Source: Rhynchopus sp. YZ270_cl-10 (lineage: Eukaryota; Euglenozoa; Diplonemea; Diplonemida; Diplonemidae). From it: a DNA stretch of 64,000 bases. The stretch is taken from NCBI GenBank assembly GCA_964035575.1, contig OZ037879.1, positions 62,001 through 126,000 on the forward strand, written 5' to 3'. Numbering within the stretch: position 1 is the first letter of the stretch; the number at the start of each line of letters is the position of its first letter. Under the pieces are notes generated by a model, which saw only the letters and a list, made by a program, of their open reading frames with translations, was not told where the DNA came from and ran no database searches. Of the stretch, positions 53,801 to 62,826 are shown piece by piece. The position numbers and the translations under genes are program-made.

Positions 53801-55550
53801 ACGGTGACGGTGTCACAGGTACAAGAGTTAGTGGCGGAAGTGTTGGCGGTGAAGGTGTTACAGGCGAAGAAGACGCAGGTGCAGATGTCGGTGACAATGT
53901 AAGCGGTGAAGATGTTGGTGGTGCTGGTGATGCAGGTGAAGGTGTTGCTGGTACTGCTGTTGGTGGTGCTGGTGTTGGTGGTGCGGACGTTGCTGGTGCG
54001 GATGTTGGTGGTGCTGGTGATGCTGGTGCAGATGTTGCTGGTGAACGTGTTGCTGGTGCAGGTGTTGGAGGTGAAGGCGACGCAGGTGCAGAAGTCGGTG
54101 ACAATGTAAGCGGTGAAGATGTTGGTGTTGCTAGTGTTACTGGTGCTAGTGGTACAGGTGAAGGTGTCAGAGGTGTAGATGTTGCCGGTGCGGATGTTGG
54201 TGGTGATGCTGTCGGAGGCGACGGTGTTGTTGGTGAAAGTGTCAGAGGTGCGGGTGTTGGCGGTGACGGTGTCGGTGGTGACGGTGTTGGTGGTGAAGGT
54301 GTCAAAGGTGCAAGTGTTGCAGGTGCGGGTGTCGGTGGTGTGGATGTTGGTGGTGAAGGTGTCAGAGGTACGGGTGTTGGCGGTGACGGTGTTGGTGGTG
54401 CGGATGTTGGTGGTGATGCTGTCGGAGGCGACGGTGTTGGTGGTGACGGTGTGAGTGATGCGGACGTCGGTGGTGACGGTGTCTGTGGCGCTGGTGTTGT
54501 TGGTGAAAGTGTCAGAGGTGCGGGTGTTGGCGGTGACGGTGTCGGTGGTGACGGTGTTGGTGGTGTGGATGTTGGCGGTGATGATGTCGGAGGCGACGGT
54601 GTCGGTGGTGCTGGCGATGCGCTCGTCACACTCCATATTCGGACTGACATGTCTTCAGAGCATGTGATGATGAGGGTGCCGTCTGCTGAGTATGCGACGT
54701 CTGTGGTCACATCCGTGTGACCGGTGTACATGCCCTCTGCCGCATACGTGCCTGTGTTGAAGAGGTGCACGTCGCCCTTCGCGACGGCTGCGAGCTGCGG
54801 CCGTGCTGACGAGAAGGCCACACCGAGCACGTCGCCGATGGATGGGAAGGTGTGCAGCTCTGCGCCTGAAGAGACTGCCGACAGAACAAGCTCGCTGCCT
54901 GCGCCTGCCACAACCGCGTCCACTCCCGACCACGCGACGGACACGACGTTTGTCTGCGCCTTCGCGTACTTCTGACCGCCTGTCAGGATCGACCACACAC
55001 GCACCTCATTGGGCACCTCCGACCCGCTGATGGCGTACTCCCCTGAGGGATTGACCGAGACGGACATCACGCCGCCTGTGTGCTCTGTGAAACGCAGCAA
55101 CTCCGGACCACCTACGACAGGGTCTAACACCGACACAAACCCGCCATCCGTGGCGGCAAGCAGGCGCTTGCTGTCGGGCGTGTATGCGACGTCGTTGACA
55201 GGGCTGGACAGGCCAAAGTTGCGGACCAGACTCCACCCAAAGCCTACAGCGTAGATGAAGACCTGCTGGCCGCTGCTGGCGATGGCGATCTGGCTGCCGT
55301 CAGGGGAGAACTGGAGGGAGCGCACCTGGCTGCCGATGACGAGGTGCTTTGCAACTGATCCGTCAAGTGTGCTGAAGATGTGCACATCACTCGACACACG
55401 GCTTCCACTTGCGACGTACGCACCGTTGGGATCAAACCCAACACAATGCTGCGCTGACGTCAGGTTCAGCTGGTACTTACATTCCGCACTGCTCGACACT
55501 GAACATGGATACAGTACAGAACACGTCCATGTCAACACTAGACTCAGCAT
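50880..55550 (-). CDS. Surface protein: signal peptide, WD40 propeller, mucin-like stalk, 7 TM segments
   Basis: 1556 residues. A signal peptide (1-20) puts the WD40 region (about 30-310, last blade GHTDVTTDVAYSADG ... VRIWSV) outside the cell or in the lumen, which is unusual because most WD40 propellers are cytosolic. A Thr/Ser/Pro stalk (about 311-860, TPSPPTPSPPT units) follows, likely heavily O-glycosylated. Then come a beta-rich module of about 190 residues, a conserved-looking NPLQVSLAGYQSPQRAG, and seven hydrophobic segments beginning ALVAAFLAVHFVVVLLV. The tail of about 190 residues is Ser/Arg-rich and cytosolic. The membrane part recalls polytopic receptor-like or TRP-like proteins; the family is not certain. 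Confidence 0.85.
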   Translation of the reverse strand: MLSLVLTWTCSVLYPCSVSSSAECKYQLNLTSAQHCVGFDPNGAYVASGSRVSSDVHIFSTLDGSVAKHLVIGSQVRSLQFSPDGSQIAIASSGQQVFIYAVGFGWSLVRNFGLSSPVNDVAYTPDSKRLLAATDGGFVSVLDPVVGGPELLRFTEHTGGVMSVSVNPSGEYAISGSEVPNEVRVWSILTGGQKYAKAQTNVVSVAWSGVDAVVAGAGSELVLSAVSSGAELHTFPSIGDVLGVAFSSARPQLAAVAKGDVHLFNTGTYAAEGMYTGHTDVTTDVAYSADGTLIITCSEDMSVRIWSVTSASPAPPTPSPPTSSPPTSTPPTPSPPTPSPPTPAPLTLSPTTPAPQTPSPPTSASLTPSPPTPSPPTASPPTSAPPTPSPPTPVPLTPSPPTSTPPTPAPATLAPLTPSPPTPSPPTPSPPTPAPLTLSPTTPSPPTASPPTSAPATSTPLTPSPVPLAPVTLATPTSSPLTLSPTSAPASPSPPTPAPATRSPATSAPASPAPPTSAPATSAPPTPAPPTAVPATPSPASPAPPTSSPLTLSPTSAPASSSPVTPSPPTLPPLTLVPVTPSPSTPAPLTPSPATLSPLTSAPVTAAPPTLSPLTSSPPTTAPLTPSPATPAPPTLPPLTLTPATPAPVTSAPLTLSPATPAPPTSVPLSPAPSTPSPPALPPLTPAPRTLSPLTSAPVTAAPPTLSPLTPAPPTPAPLTPSPATPAPPTLPPLTLVPVTPSPSTPAPLTPSPATLSPLTSAPVTAAPPTLSPLTSSPPTTAPLTPSPATLPPTALPSTTLATSAPSRAPTTPATSLSPTLPPQTTTPAQPAATPLPLTLVPTPRSGPDNPVVVTLVATATQSKAVTEGVAVITLRATNGVWRQAGELSLGNDAQADITLQSATPGMYTGFQAHFGDEGFVRVEVVGQDLILTLSAASFRAVSDDVLTITVQPSAFVGTPLTHSVPLQYTIQRAEPDIAPEVKQSVQTAAFVTGVTAPLGATRTLSFVHLLDCPMDLGAGKMSWTENPLQVSLAGYQSPQRAGAVLGNAALVAAFLAVHFVVVLLVWCTKGPDGGPRTLVDSMRRARFPSYCFVPAMLFAQATVESAVHVLQSEDTFAQKLLPIAGLLTYNIACLAGVHYILTPAVFPAEFEESEVPNSACRKVLRFFSGKGDWRGPQKHRFVGMFGLTFRDFWPRARRFMLLEMGFSFSVGVINGFEMRTVNACRVQLSILLVLYVPYVIILAVRRPYHSTANNICAIGGALMQTLAIFCMLLNALGANTSSAAVGLLLASLLFLIPKALIEITTMIYDLRERDELHLDEAGFLDTQKDVAISELEMTFDEEAASEANYTHSNADMTSPLCPAFLAGLETQREEPAPPPTPPSPSLGQELLFNKSSSRRSLNRAGSVQRGVFCSASLASLSKSRGGSSNNSFSSPPRLLPPRLSKTRRAGSASSLHDITSLHLRERETSPGLDSTSRGTPTVADNDSFSACSGGGGDLRTSQKSRNRRNSSPTINAALKPPMGSGLNWLPKDEVIGFGRGAGSLALIASMRMVKG
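53100..54612 (-). repeat. Coding minisatellite of the mucin-like stalk
   Basis: About 1.5 kb of 12- to 30-base units, read on the plus strand as GGTGNNGGTGTN. All three frames on the minus strand and one on the plus strand are open, giving 522- and 543-codon false frames. The repeat sequence is graded, with purer units at the 5' end of the gene. Confidence 0.9.
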
Positions 55551-55572
55551 GAGCCTAGTCTATACCCGATTA

Positions 55573-55630
55573 CTGTGGGCGGTGGTGGTGATGGTGTGGT
55601 GGACAGAGAGAGAGAGGGTCAAAAAAGGGA
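55573..55630 (-). promoter_or_regulatory. Pyrimidine tract plus CACAG upstream of the WD40 gene
   Basis: On the minus strand CCCTCTCTCTCTCTGTCCACC and a C/A stretch end in CCCACAG, 23 bases before the ATG at 55550. The clearest acceptor-like site in the window. Confidence 0.45.
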
Positions 55631-55834
55631 ATTGAACATATCTTTTCGGAGGGGCGGAGTCCCGCCGTCATTAGTTTTTTTTAAAAAATAAGTGAAATTG
55701 GGGGGCAAAGAAGAGCGGGGGGAAGGTGGGGAAAAGAGAGAGAATTCGGGGCTTTTACCGTTTCATTGGTTTTGGGCCAATGAAAACGCTGTGGAGGGTG
55801 GGAAGTTTTACTTTTGTAAACAAGAGTTTGCAAA

Positions 55835-55862
55835 GATGAACCTAGACCTCGTTGTAGGCACC
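55835..55862 (-). repeat. CTCTCGT-family hairpin, type A variant
   Basis: GATGAACCTAGACCTCGTTG then TAGGCACC. The arms changed to CCTA and TAGG, so pairing is kept although both sides differ from the consensus. Confidence 0.45.
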
Positions 55863-55956
55863 TTCAAAACGCCGACTAAAAATCCGACCATTTAAGTCCG
55901 CCCAGGAAGCAGCCTTGCAGACCGGCTAGGTTCTTACTTTTTTTTCACCTTTATTT

Positions 55957-57621
55957 TCACTGCATCCCCGCATCCTCTTCTGCGTCTTGCGCAGCAAGCC
56001 TCGACAGCTCAAGCTCCTCCAGCTGCAGCCTCGTCTGCTCACGCACCCGCTCTGTCTCGGCATGGCGCCGCCGCTCCTCCTTCTCTTTGAGACCGTGCTG
56101 TGTGAGCTGCCACTTTGTTGCCACCTTAGCATACAACGTGCGCAACGCCTTCGCTGAAGACGACATCTTGTCGTTCATCTTGGACACCTCTACGGGGGCA
56201 GGCTTGCGTTCGGGCCCTTCGTACACCTTCTCCACTTCCTCCGTCTTCTCTGTTTCTACGGGGGCCTGCTTCTGCTTCTGCTTCTCCAGCATCTCCTTCT
56301 GCTCGCGGATCAACTCCTTGAGTGCATCAGGAAAGCCTTCGTCACCCTGCAAGGACTCCAACTCCGCCAGATCCTCTGGAAACGAAGCAGACCGCTCCTC
56401 CTCCATCTCCAACTGCGCAGGTGGCAGTTCCCTCAACAGCTGCACCTCTTTGTCCGTCATGTTCACAGCGTACTGGGTCCGCAGCAGCTCGGATAGTGCA
56501 GAGGCGATGTGCTGGAGCGCTTCGTGCTTGACGTTCTTTTTGTACAGCAACTCTTTGTAGTCGTGCCGGACGTTCACCGGGAGCTGCGACAGCATGTAGC
56601 AGAACAGTGCGTGCTCTGTGAGGTCGTTTGAAGAGGAGAGCAGCATTTCACCGGGGGCACACTTCTTTTCCTCGAGGTAGGGGCACCCCTCGTTAGGCAC
56701 GGCATAGTGCAGACCCACCAGGGCAGACTCTTCGTGCAGCCCAAAGCGCGCAAGAAGCTGCTGTCTGGAAAGCGTTGTGTCGCTGTACCCTAGACACATC
56801 TCCGCACCCTCTGGCACGTCTGCCGTCGCAGTACCCACAATGTACGTCACATCCGACCCAGCATCATGCGCCTCCTGCAGCTGCAACAACCGACACCCCG
56901 TGTGGTCCTGCCGCACTGCCAGCGAAAAGGCACCCACCATCTCCCCATACGGACTCGCACTTCCCTTCACCCGAAGCACCTTCGCCGCCCAGGCAAGGTC
57001 CTCAAGGGAGGGGAGGTGCTCCCACACGGGGGCGTTCCCTTGGGCACGCTGCACTGCATCAAAGGAACTGAACGCATTCAAGAACTTCTCTGCCACCTCA
57101 ATCTTTCCTTTGATGTACTCCGCTTCGGTGTGAAACACGCCAAACAGATCAGATGTGTCGAGACTGGAATTGATCCATCTGAGATAGTCCAGATTATGCG
57201 GAAAGGTGTACCGGGGGCTCCACAGGGCGCGCTGCGATGCGATCTTTAGGAGATGTGCAAATTCTGCAACTTCATCATTCTTTTTGAGCTTTTCTGGGTT
57301 CATATAGGCACTACGCTTACGCTGTGTAGCGGGGCTGCCTTCAAGCTCCGACGAATCTTTGATAACCCTAGATAGCAGCGACGCTGCGAGATGCCGATGC
57401 TCTGCCTTCTCTCCAATCAAGCCATCCAATGCACCGTCCGTTGTGGCAAGATCCCTTAGTGGTGCAGCAAAGACGTCCTCCCCTGCCCTGATAGATCGTG
57501 CTGCGAACATTGCAGGTTCACCCCCCACACTGCGATGTGTCAAAAGTCCTTCAGACGTTTTAAAGGCACTGCAAGAAGACAGACAAAAAAATATCAAACA
57601 ACAAATAGAGGCAAAAGGCAT
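55957..57621 (-). CDS. SET-like protein (SETD3 / Rubisco LSMT type) with signal peptide
   Basis: 554 residues from the ATG at 57621. A longer frame begins with TTG at 57693 and is not used, because the ATG at 57621 opens a signal peptide (MPFASICCLIFFCLSSCSAF). The middle has the layout of SETD3/LSMT-type lysine methyltransferases: SLEDLAWAAKVLRVKGS, and near its end GAEMCLGYSDTTLSRQQLLA then RFGL, matching the GExVFxSYG...LLxxYG block. The usual NH(S) cofactor motif before it is not visible (the region reads GAFSLAVRQDHTG), so activity may be lost or altered. The C-terminal 150 residues are charged coiled coil (EKEERRRHAETERVREQ). A signal peptide on such a protein is odd; targeting to a membrane-bound organelle is possible. 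Confidence 0.7.
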   Translation of the reverse strand: MPFASICCLIFFCLSSCSAFKTSEGLLTHRSVGGEPAMFAARSIRAGEDVFAAPLRDLATTDGALDGLIGEKAEHRHLAASLLSRVIKDSSELEGSPATQRKRSAYMNPEKLKKNDEVAEFAHLLKIASQRALWSPRYTFPHNLDYLRWINSSLDTSDLFGVFHTEAEYIKGKIEVAEKFLNAFSSFDAVQRAQGNAPVWEHLPSLEDLAWAAKVLRVKGSASPYGEMVGAFSLAVRQDHTGCRLLQLQEAHDAGSDVTYIVGTATADVPEGAEMCLGYSDTTLSRQQLLARFGLHEESALVGLHYAVPNEGCPYLEEKKCAPGEMLLSSSNDLTEHALFCYMLSQLPVNVRHDYKELLYKKNVKHEALQHIASALSELLRTQYAVNMTDKEVQLLRELPPAQLEMEEERSASFPEDLAELESLQGDEGFPDALKELIREQKEMLEKQKQKQAPVETEKTEEVEKVYEGPERKPAPVEVSKMNDKMSSSAKALRTLYAKVATKWQLTQHGLKEKEERRRHAETERVREQTRLQLEELELSRLAAQDAEEDAGMQ

Positions 57622-58986
57622 TTTAAAGAGAGGGAGAAGAAAGGGAAAAATTAAGGGAGAAGGGGTGTGTGTAAATTTAAAAAAAAGAATCAAAAATCAA
57701 AAATCAAAAATCAAATAAAAAAAACAAAAAAAAAAAAAAAAACGCGAGAAAATTATGTCACGGTGTGTAAATAGAATCCTATATTTGCTGGGATGTTTGG
57801 GAAACAAAATGTGGTTAGAAAGAGAATGAAAAATTGAACAAAAAAAAAATTTTTTTTTGTACGCCTCGTGCGGTAAAAGTGGAGGGAATGGGGGGTATCA
57901 CTCATTTAGAACTAAAACAATTGTTTTGTCCATTTGAAGTGACCAATGAATGTGTATTTGTTTGCTCCTTTTTTGGGAGGTTAAAACGGTGAGGTGTTGC
58001 ACCCTTTTCCCCCCCTGAAAGAAAAGAAGAACAATAGAAAAAAAAATATCTGGTTCCGATATGAAGAGACACAAAAAAAATGCAATTTGTGTCTTCTTCT
58101 TTTTTGTTTGAAAAATTAAGTTAAGTGTAGACCCGAGGATGACCTACACTATTTAAAAAAAAGGGTTTATTTGTTATTGCGCCGACAACAGCATCCACAC
58201 CTTGGGTAAAAAAACTCGGGTCTGAACTCTTTTTTTTTTTTTTTTTTTTGACAACGTGTGGTCAACCCTTGTTGCTGTGACACACAGTCAGTTCGAAGAA
58301 ACACAAGGTATTCTCCCTACGTTATACTCCCTATTCATTCAAAGAGACTTTTTTTTTAAAAAGCGTTATTTTTTTTCCCTACTGTCCTCCACCAGAGACA
58401 GCAAGAAGAAGGGGGGGGAATAAAAATGAAAAAATGAGTGCGCCTCACTGAGGGAGGGGCGCGCACATCTTTGTTTACAAAAAAGAAAAACAAAATAAAA
58501 TAAAGGGAATTATAAGGCTTGCTACCAAAATAGATTTATCTACTTTTTTCACATCAAAGAAGAGAAAGAAAAAAGGTGAAAGAATGCGATCACTGCGTTC
58601 GAACGAAAAAATAGTGCGGGCATCCCTTAGGATGAGCTCTACACCTTCGCAAAAAACACATCAATCACTTTCGGTGTGGTAGCAAACATTTAGAAACAAA
58701 AATACGAAAATTAGAACTGCAAAAACAGGGGGTGAATTTTTTTGTACGATTTAGAAATATTCCAGGGGAAAAAAATACAGGAAAAAAAATTATAGAATGA
58801 AAGCATAAGGAACCTTCCCGGCTGACAAGGGGGAAATATGGCTATACGGCATAATGGCAAATAATGGAATGGAAAGAAAAAGAGAGAGAGCAGACGGATA
58901 CTAGCACAGGAGTGCGATCAGCGCCAACAGAACTGCAGCAACGGACACCCCAACGCTGCTTGCACTATCGCAAACCTGTTGTGTGT

Positions 58987-59020
<34 letters not shown>

Positions 59021-59039
59021 TTGCTATTTTGAGAATTTG
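57622..59039. other. Long spacer between the SET-like and Cys-rich genes
   Basis: Contains the CT-rich leader of the SET-like gene (57622-57680) and A/T runs. GTGTAGACCCGAGGATGACC followed by TACAC at 58127-58151 forms a perfect 6-base-pair stem. A T run of about 29 lies at 58990-59019, in the 3' flank of the next gene. No gene is seen. Confidence 0.5.
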
Positions 59040-59597
59040 TTAAAAGACATTCTCGCATACCAACTCTGCGTTGCACCCCTGGGGGACCGGATGCGACATC
59101 CAGGTGATCACTGCGCTTGGGAGCCCGAGCCCACGCTTGCACTCCTTGTGGAAGGCGCCCTTCGTGGACCGCACGCACTCGGTGAGGTCGACATCGTCGC
59201 AGGGGTTCTCTGCACCGTCGCGCGATGTGTAGAGGTCCACTGTGCGCTCAAAGGAGCATTGCATGAGACGTGAGTAGCACTGCTCCATACATTCGCAGTC
59301 CTCTGTGCAGCGTGCAGGCACTGCGCACGTTGCGTTCTGCACACTCCACACCCCCTCCGTGCACGCACAGTACGCCCGGTCGCACTCCCCAAACCCTGCA
59401 GCAGTTTTATCCTCAAACTTCGCCTCCACGTGACGCTGGCACGCCACAGCCTTCGCTGCGTCTTCATCCCGCGCCTTGTCTCCGCACTTCTCCAATGCAC
59501 CCACCCACAGGTCACGTTTGTTGCGCTCATCAAGCATTCCCAACCCAGAAGCACATCCACACAGTGCCGCCAAGGTGAGAACAGTGTAAATTTGCAT
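59040..59597 (-). CDS. Cys-rich secreted protein
   Basis: 185 residues from the ATG at 59597. A signal peptide (MQIYTVLTLAALCGCASG) is followed by a mature region with 16 cysteines, many as CxC or CxxxC (CDRAYCAC, CTEDCECMEQC), so probably eight disulfides. There is no membrane anchor. The even number and spacing suggest a compact extracellular domain; I know no family. A CT-rich tract with repeated TCGCTC lies just upstream of the start. Confidence 0.8.
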   Translation of the reverse strand: MQIYTVLTLAALCGCASGLGMLDERNKRDLWVGALEKCGDKARDEDAAKAVACQRHVEAKFEDKTAAGFGECDRAYCACTEGVWSVQNATCAVPARCTEDCECMEQCYSRLMQCSFERTVDLYTSRDGAENPCDDVDLTECVRSTKGAFHKECKRGLGLPSAVITWMSHPVPQGCNAELVCENVF

Positions 59598-59726
59598 GTT
59601 TTTGAAAAGAGAGAGAGCGAGAGCGAGAGCGGTGGGTAGGGTGGTGTTGTGTAATATCTAAGGAGCTGTAGTGTTGGTGGGATACTGTGTGGGGGTATGT
59701 GGGTGCACGGCGGGGTCCACACACCC

Positions 59727-59862
59727 GAGGGTCCGTAAATTTTACGGACCCTCTTTACGGACCCTCAAGTGCGGACCCGGGTCCGTAATTACGGACCCTA
59801 GGGTCCGTAATTACGTACCCTAGGGTCCGTAATTACGGACCCTAGGGTACGTAATTACGTGG
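59727..59862. repeat. GGGTCCGTAATTACGGACCC palindrome cluster, left
   Basis: Four to five palindromic units joined by CCTAGG or TACCCTAGG. GGTCCGTAA also occurs in mini-element E3 at 9.4 kb. Confidence 0.9.
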
Positions 59863-60033
59863 TCTAAGGTGGGAAATCACTGTTTGGATGTGTGACTGCT
59901 GGTCGAAAAGCCCTGGGAGCAAACCGAGTGGTACACAGGTACCACATGATAGACCATGATCATGTGGGCCTATCCCAAGTTACATACCGAAAAAAGTCGT
60001 GAGCTCGGTTAGTTGTCAAAGACGTCTTCCACC

Positions 60034-60319
60034 ATGCACTGAGGAGATAATGATCCAACAATTTACAAGAAAGATTACTTAACCTACTGCTGGAAATTGC
60101 CAGGTCGTAGTAACACACAAAGTGTGCCTCCGTTCGGGAAGACCGGATATTCTAGAGACCAAAAAGGCCTCAAGAATATCTTCCGGTAGTCAAGGTATAA
60201 CCGAGTGAACGGCCCAAGACCCCCGTGGAGAAGTTAAATGTTGTAATGCTATCAAGTAGAAACTGCGAACACTGTCTTACCCTCCTCAATACATGGTGGA
60301 ATATTTCTTTGACAACAAA
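60034..60319 (+). repeat. 286 bp direct repeat, copy 1, with SSU 3'-domain-like core
   Basis: Nearly identical to 62541-62826. A long hairpin (ACCGGATATTCT ... AGAATATCTTCCGGT, about 60149-60190) is followed by GTCAAGGTATAACCGAGTGA. In SSU rRNA the long helix 44 is likewise followed by GTAACAAGGTAACCGTAGG. This order makes an organellar SSU 3' end plausible; unproven. Confidence 0.5.
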
Positions 60320-61740
60320 CCGAGCTCAAGAGTTTTTAAACTTCCCTGAGGGAATGCGAGACGCAAAATTTACCACCAGACCCTGTCTTCGTGCACCTTC
60401 GGTGCAACGCTGCAGACAGGCCAAACTGCGTTGGACTCAGAGGAATGCCTGCTGTGCAGTGTATCAATGAGAACCAAGTCCCAGCAACAAGGGGCGCCTT
60501 TTGGCGGGCGTTGTTGAGGGTGTTTGGGGTGCAAAGTTTTCCACAATTTTGATGCGCGGGTACAGAAGTGTTGTCTTGTTCTTTCATCTTTAGGAATGTA
60601 AATGTCAATCGCGTTTAACTACCACTAGGGCTTGTTCAGTGAACCCACAAGGGGTCGAAGGGGGTTGGTTATCCCATAGCTATCAAAGGTTGTGTCGACC
60701 AGGCTAATCCACTATGTTACGCTGTACGTTGTTAAATCCGAAGAAATAACACTTTAGCAGCCGCAGGAAGTTTGTTAAAAAGAGTGCCTCACGCTACACA
60801 AACCACCACCCGCGATTGACTTAGATGTTATAACAAAGAGAATTCAGAACAAAACAACACCCTGCCCCATACACACTAAATTGTCATGCTTCAAGAGCAT
60901 GCCTGGGCCAAAATTACTGTTGACCAAAAAGGCAACAAGACCACCCACAAGGAGTGTGAATTGTGCACTGGTTTTCTGGGGGAACGCAATATTTTCTTGT
61001 GTCTAGTCCTCCGGAAGCAGAGGACAGACTTTCCGGAAGGTTTCCAAAGTCGAATTTCTTGCACTAGCTATGCTCCCTTGGTTAATGGCTATAGCAGTGA
61101 CTGACTAAGTGTACCCACCCCCCTCCACCCAGATCTTCGAGAATAGATTGATGCGGGTAGATTTTGAGTTGTTGAATGTCGGACCGCGGTGAAGCTTCTC
61201 ATCGCAATCGCGGGTGCAGTTCAGACTTCACGATCCTGTGATAAGTGTAAATGTGGGGTGTGATTAAGTTATGGTATACAAACGTAGTAGTCGGGAAAGG
61301 TGAGGTTAATAAAAAAGGCTATTTATTGCCGTGAAATAAGATAGATTTTTTCCACGCTACAGGTCGAGAGAGTGACCTGCTGCACAAATGGTTCGAGTGA
61401 AGCGAGGTGAATTATGTGAAGCAGGTAACGAGCGCCTGTGGAACCAAATAGAAACGTAACACTCATCACACGATAAAACCCATGGGAGAGGTTGTGGTGA
61501 AACGCACACACCTCGACCTGAGGAGTGGCTCTGCAGCGCGGTTCGTCCCCAGAACCGCAAGTGTGTTCAAAATGCTTTGTTTCTATTTCCTCCTTCATGT
61601 CATGAGGTGACACAAAATGATTGGTGCGTAAAAAAATAGCTATTTAATAGTGTGAACATTACGCGTTTATTTCGAGTTGAAAACACGAACAAGTTGAAAT
61701 ATGCGGCATTTTTTTGTTCAATCTTCACTAGTAACTGAAA
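60320..61740. other. Possible organellar rRNA-derived sequence
   Basis: No coding frame. GAGGGAATGCGAGAC at about 60350 also occurs on the minus strand beside the 47.8 kb LSU fragment. TTTAGCAGCCGCAGGAAG at about 60752 recalls the SSU 530 loop (CAGCAGCCGCGGTAA). The rest is unrecognised. Confidence 0.3.
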
Positions 61741-61814
61741 GTTAAACATAATTACATACCTTGTCTTCCCCGTAACCTGCGCCTTCGCTGCTTTTAAGGT
61801 GCTTTCTCTGGGTG

Positions 61815-62219
61815 CCCAGTACCCAGTACCCAGTACCCAGTACCCAGTACCCAGTACCCAGTACCCAGTACCCAGTACCCAGTACCCAGTACCCAGTACC
61901 CAGTACCCAGTACCCAGTACCCAGTACCCAGTACCCAGTACCCAGTACCCAGTACCCAGTACCCAGTACCCAGTACCCAGTACCCAGTACCCAGTACCCA
62001 GTACCCAGTACCCAGTACCCAGTACCCAGTACCCAGTACCCAGTACCCAGTACCCAGTACCCAGTACCCAGTACCCAGTACCCAGTACCCAGTACCCAGT
62101 ACCCAGTACCCAGTACCCAGTACCCAGTACCCAGTACCCAGTACCCAGTACCCAGTACCCAGTACCCAGTACCCAGTACCCAGTACCCAGTACCCAGTAC
62201 CCAGTACCCAGTACCCAGT
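61815..62219 (+). repeat. (CAGTACC)n microsatellite
   Basis: About 58 uniform 7-base units. VLGTGYW and STQYPVP frames across it are artefacts. A few more GGTACC / CCAGG words lie just downstream at 62385-62450. Confidence 0.98.
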
Positions 62220-62540
62220 GTCTTCGAGAACCTAAAAATGCGTTTTGTTGAAATTTTCTGGCTTTTTCTGAACTTTTCCCAGCTACTTTTCTGGTCGTAG
62301 CCGACTTTTCTGATCGAGTAGCTATTTTCACTTTTCTGGTGTATGAGTAGGTTTTCTGGGTGGGAGACTGGATTCTGGGTACAGTGGTGTGTCTGGGCAC
62401 CCAGGCACCTGGGTACTGGTGTATTTTCGGCCCAGGTACCCCGGTACACGGTACACTGGTGTACAAGGAAAAAAGTCGTGAAAAAAGCAACCACAGCTCC
62501 ACATGACAAACACGAAAGTGTCCAGTCACGTGGGGCATTC

Positions 62541-62826
62541 ATGCACTGAGGAGATAATGATCCAACAATTTACAAGAAAGATTACTTAACCTACTGCTGG
62601 AAATTGCCAGGTCGTAGTAACACACAAAGTGCGCCTCCGTTCGGGAATACCGGATATTCTAGAGACCAAAAAGGCCTCAAGAATATCTTCCGCTGGTCAA
62701 GGTATAACCGAGTGAACGGCCCAAGACCCCCGTGGAGAAGTTAAATGTTGTAATGCTATCAAGTACAAACTGCGACCACTGTCTTACCCTCCTCAATGCA
62801 TGGTGGAAGATGTCTTTCACAACAAA
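62541..62826 (+). repeat. 286 bp direct repeat, copy 2
   Basis: Copy of 60034-60319 with scattered single changes, several of them in the hairpin arms (GAAGACC to GAATACC, GGTAGTC to GCTGGTC). Confidence 0.85.

Noticed and set aside
53005-54720. 522-codon plus-strand and 543-codon minus-strand frames overlapping the WD40 gene
   Set aside because: Shadows of the coding minisatellite; the 1556-residue frame has domains on both sides of the stalk.
61600-62542. Frames of 150-312 codons with VLGTGYW or STQYPVP
   Set aside because: Translations of the (CAGTACC)n array.
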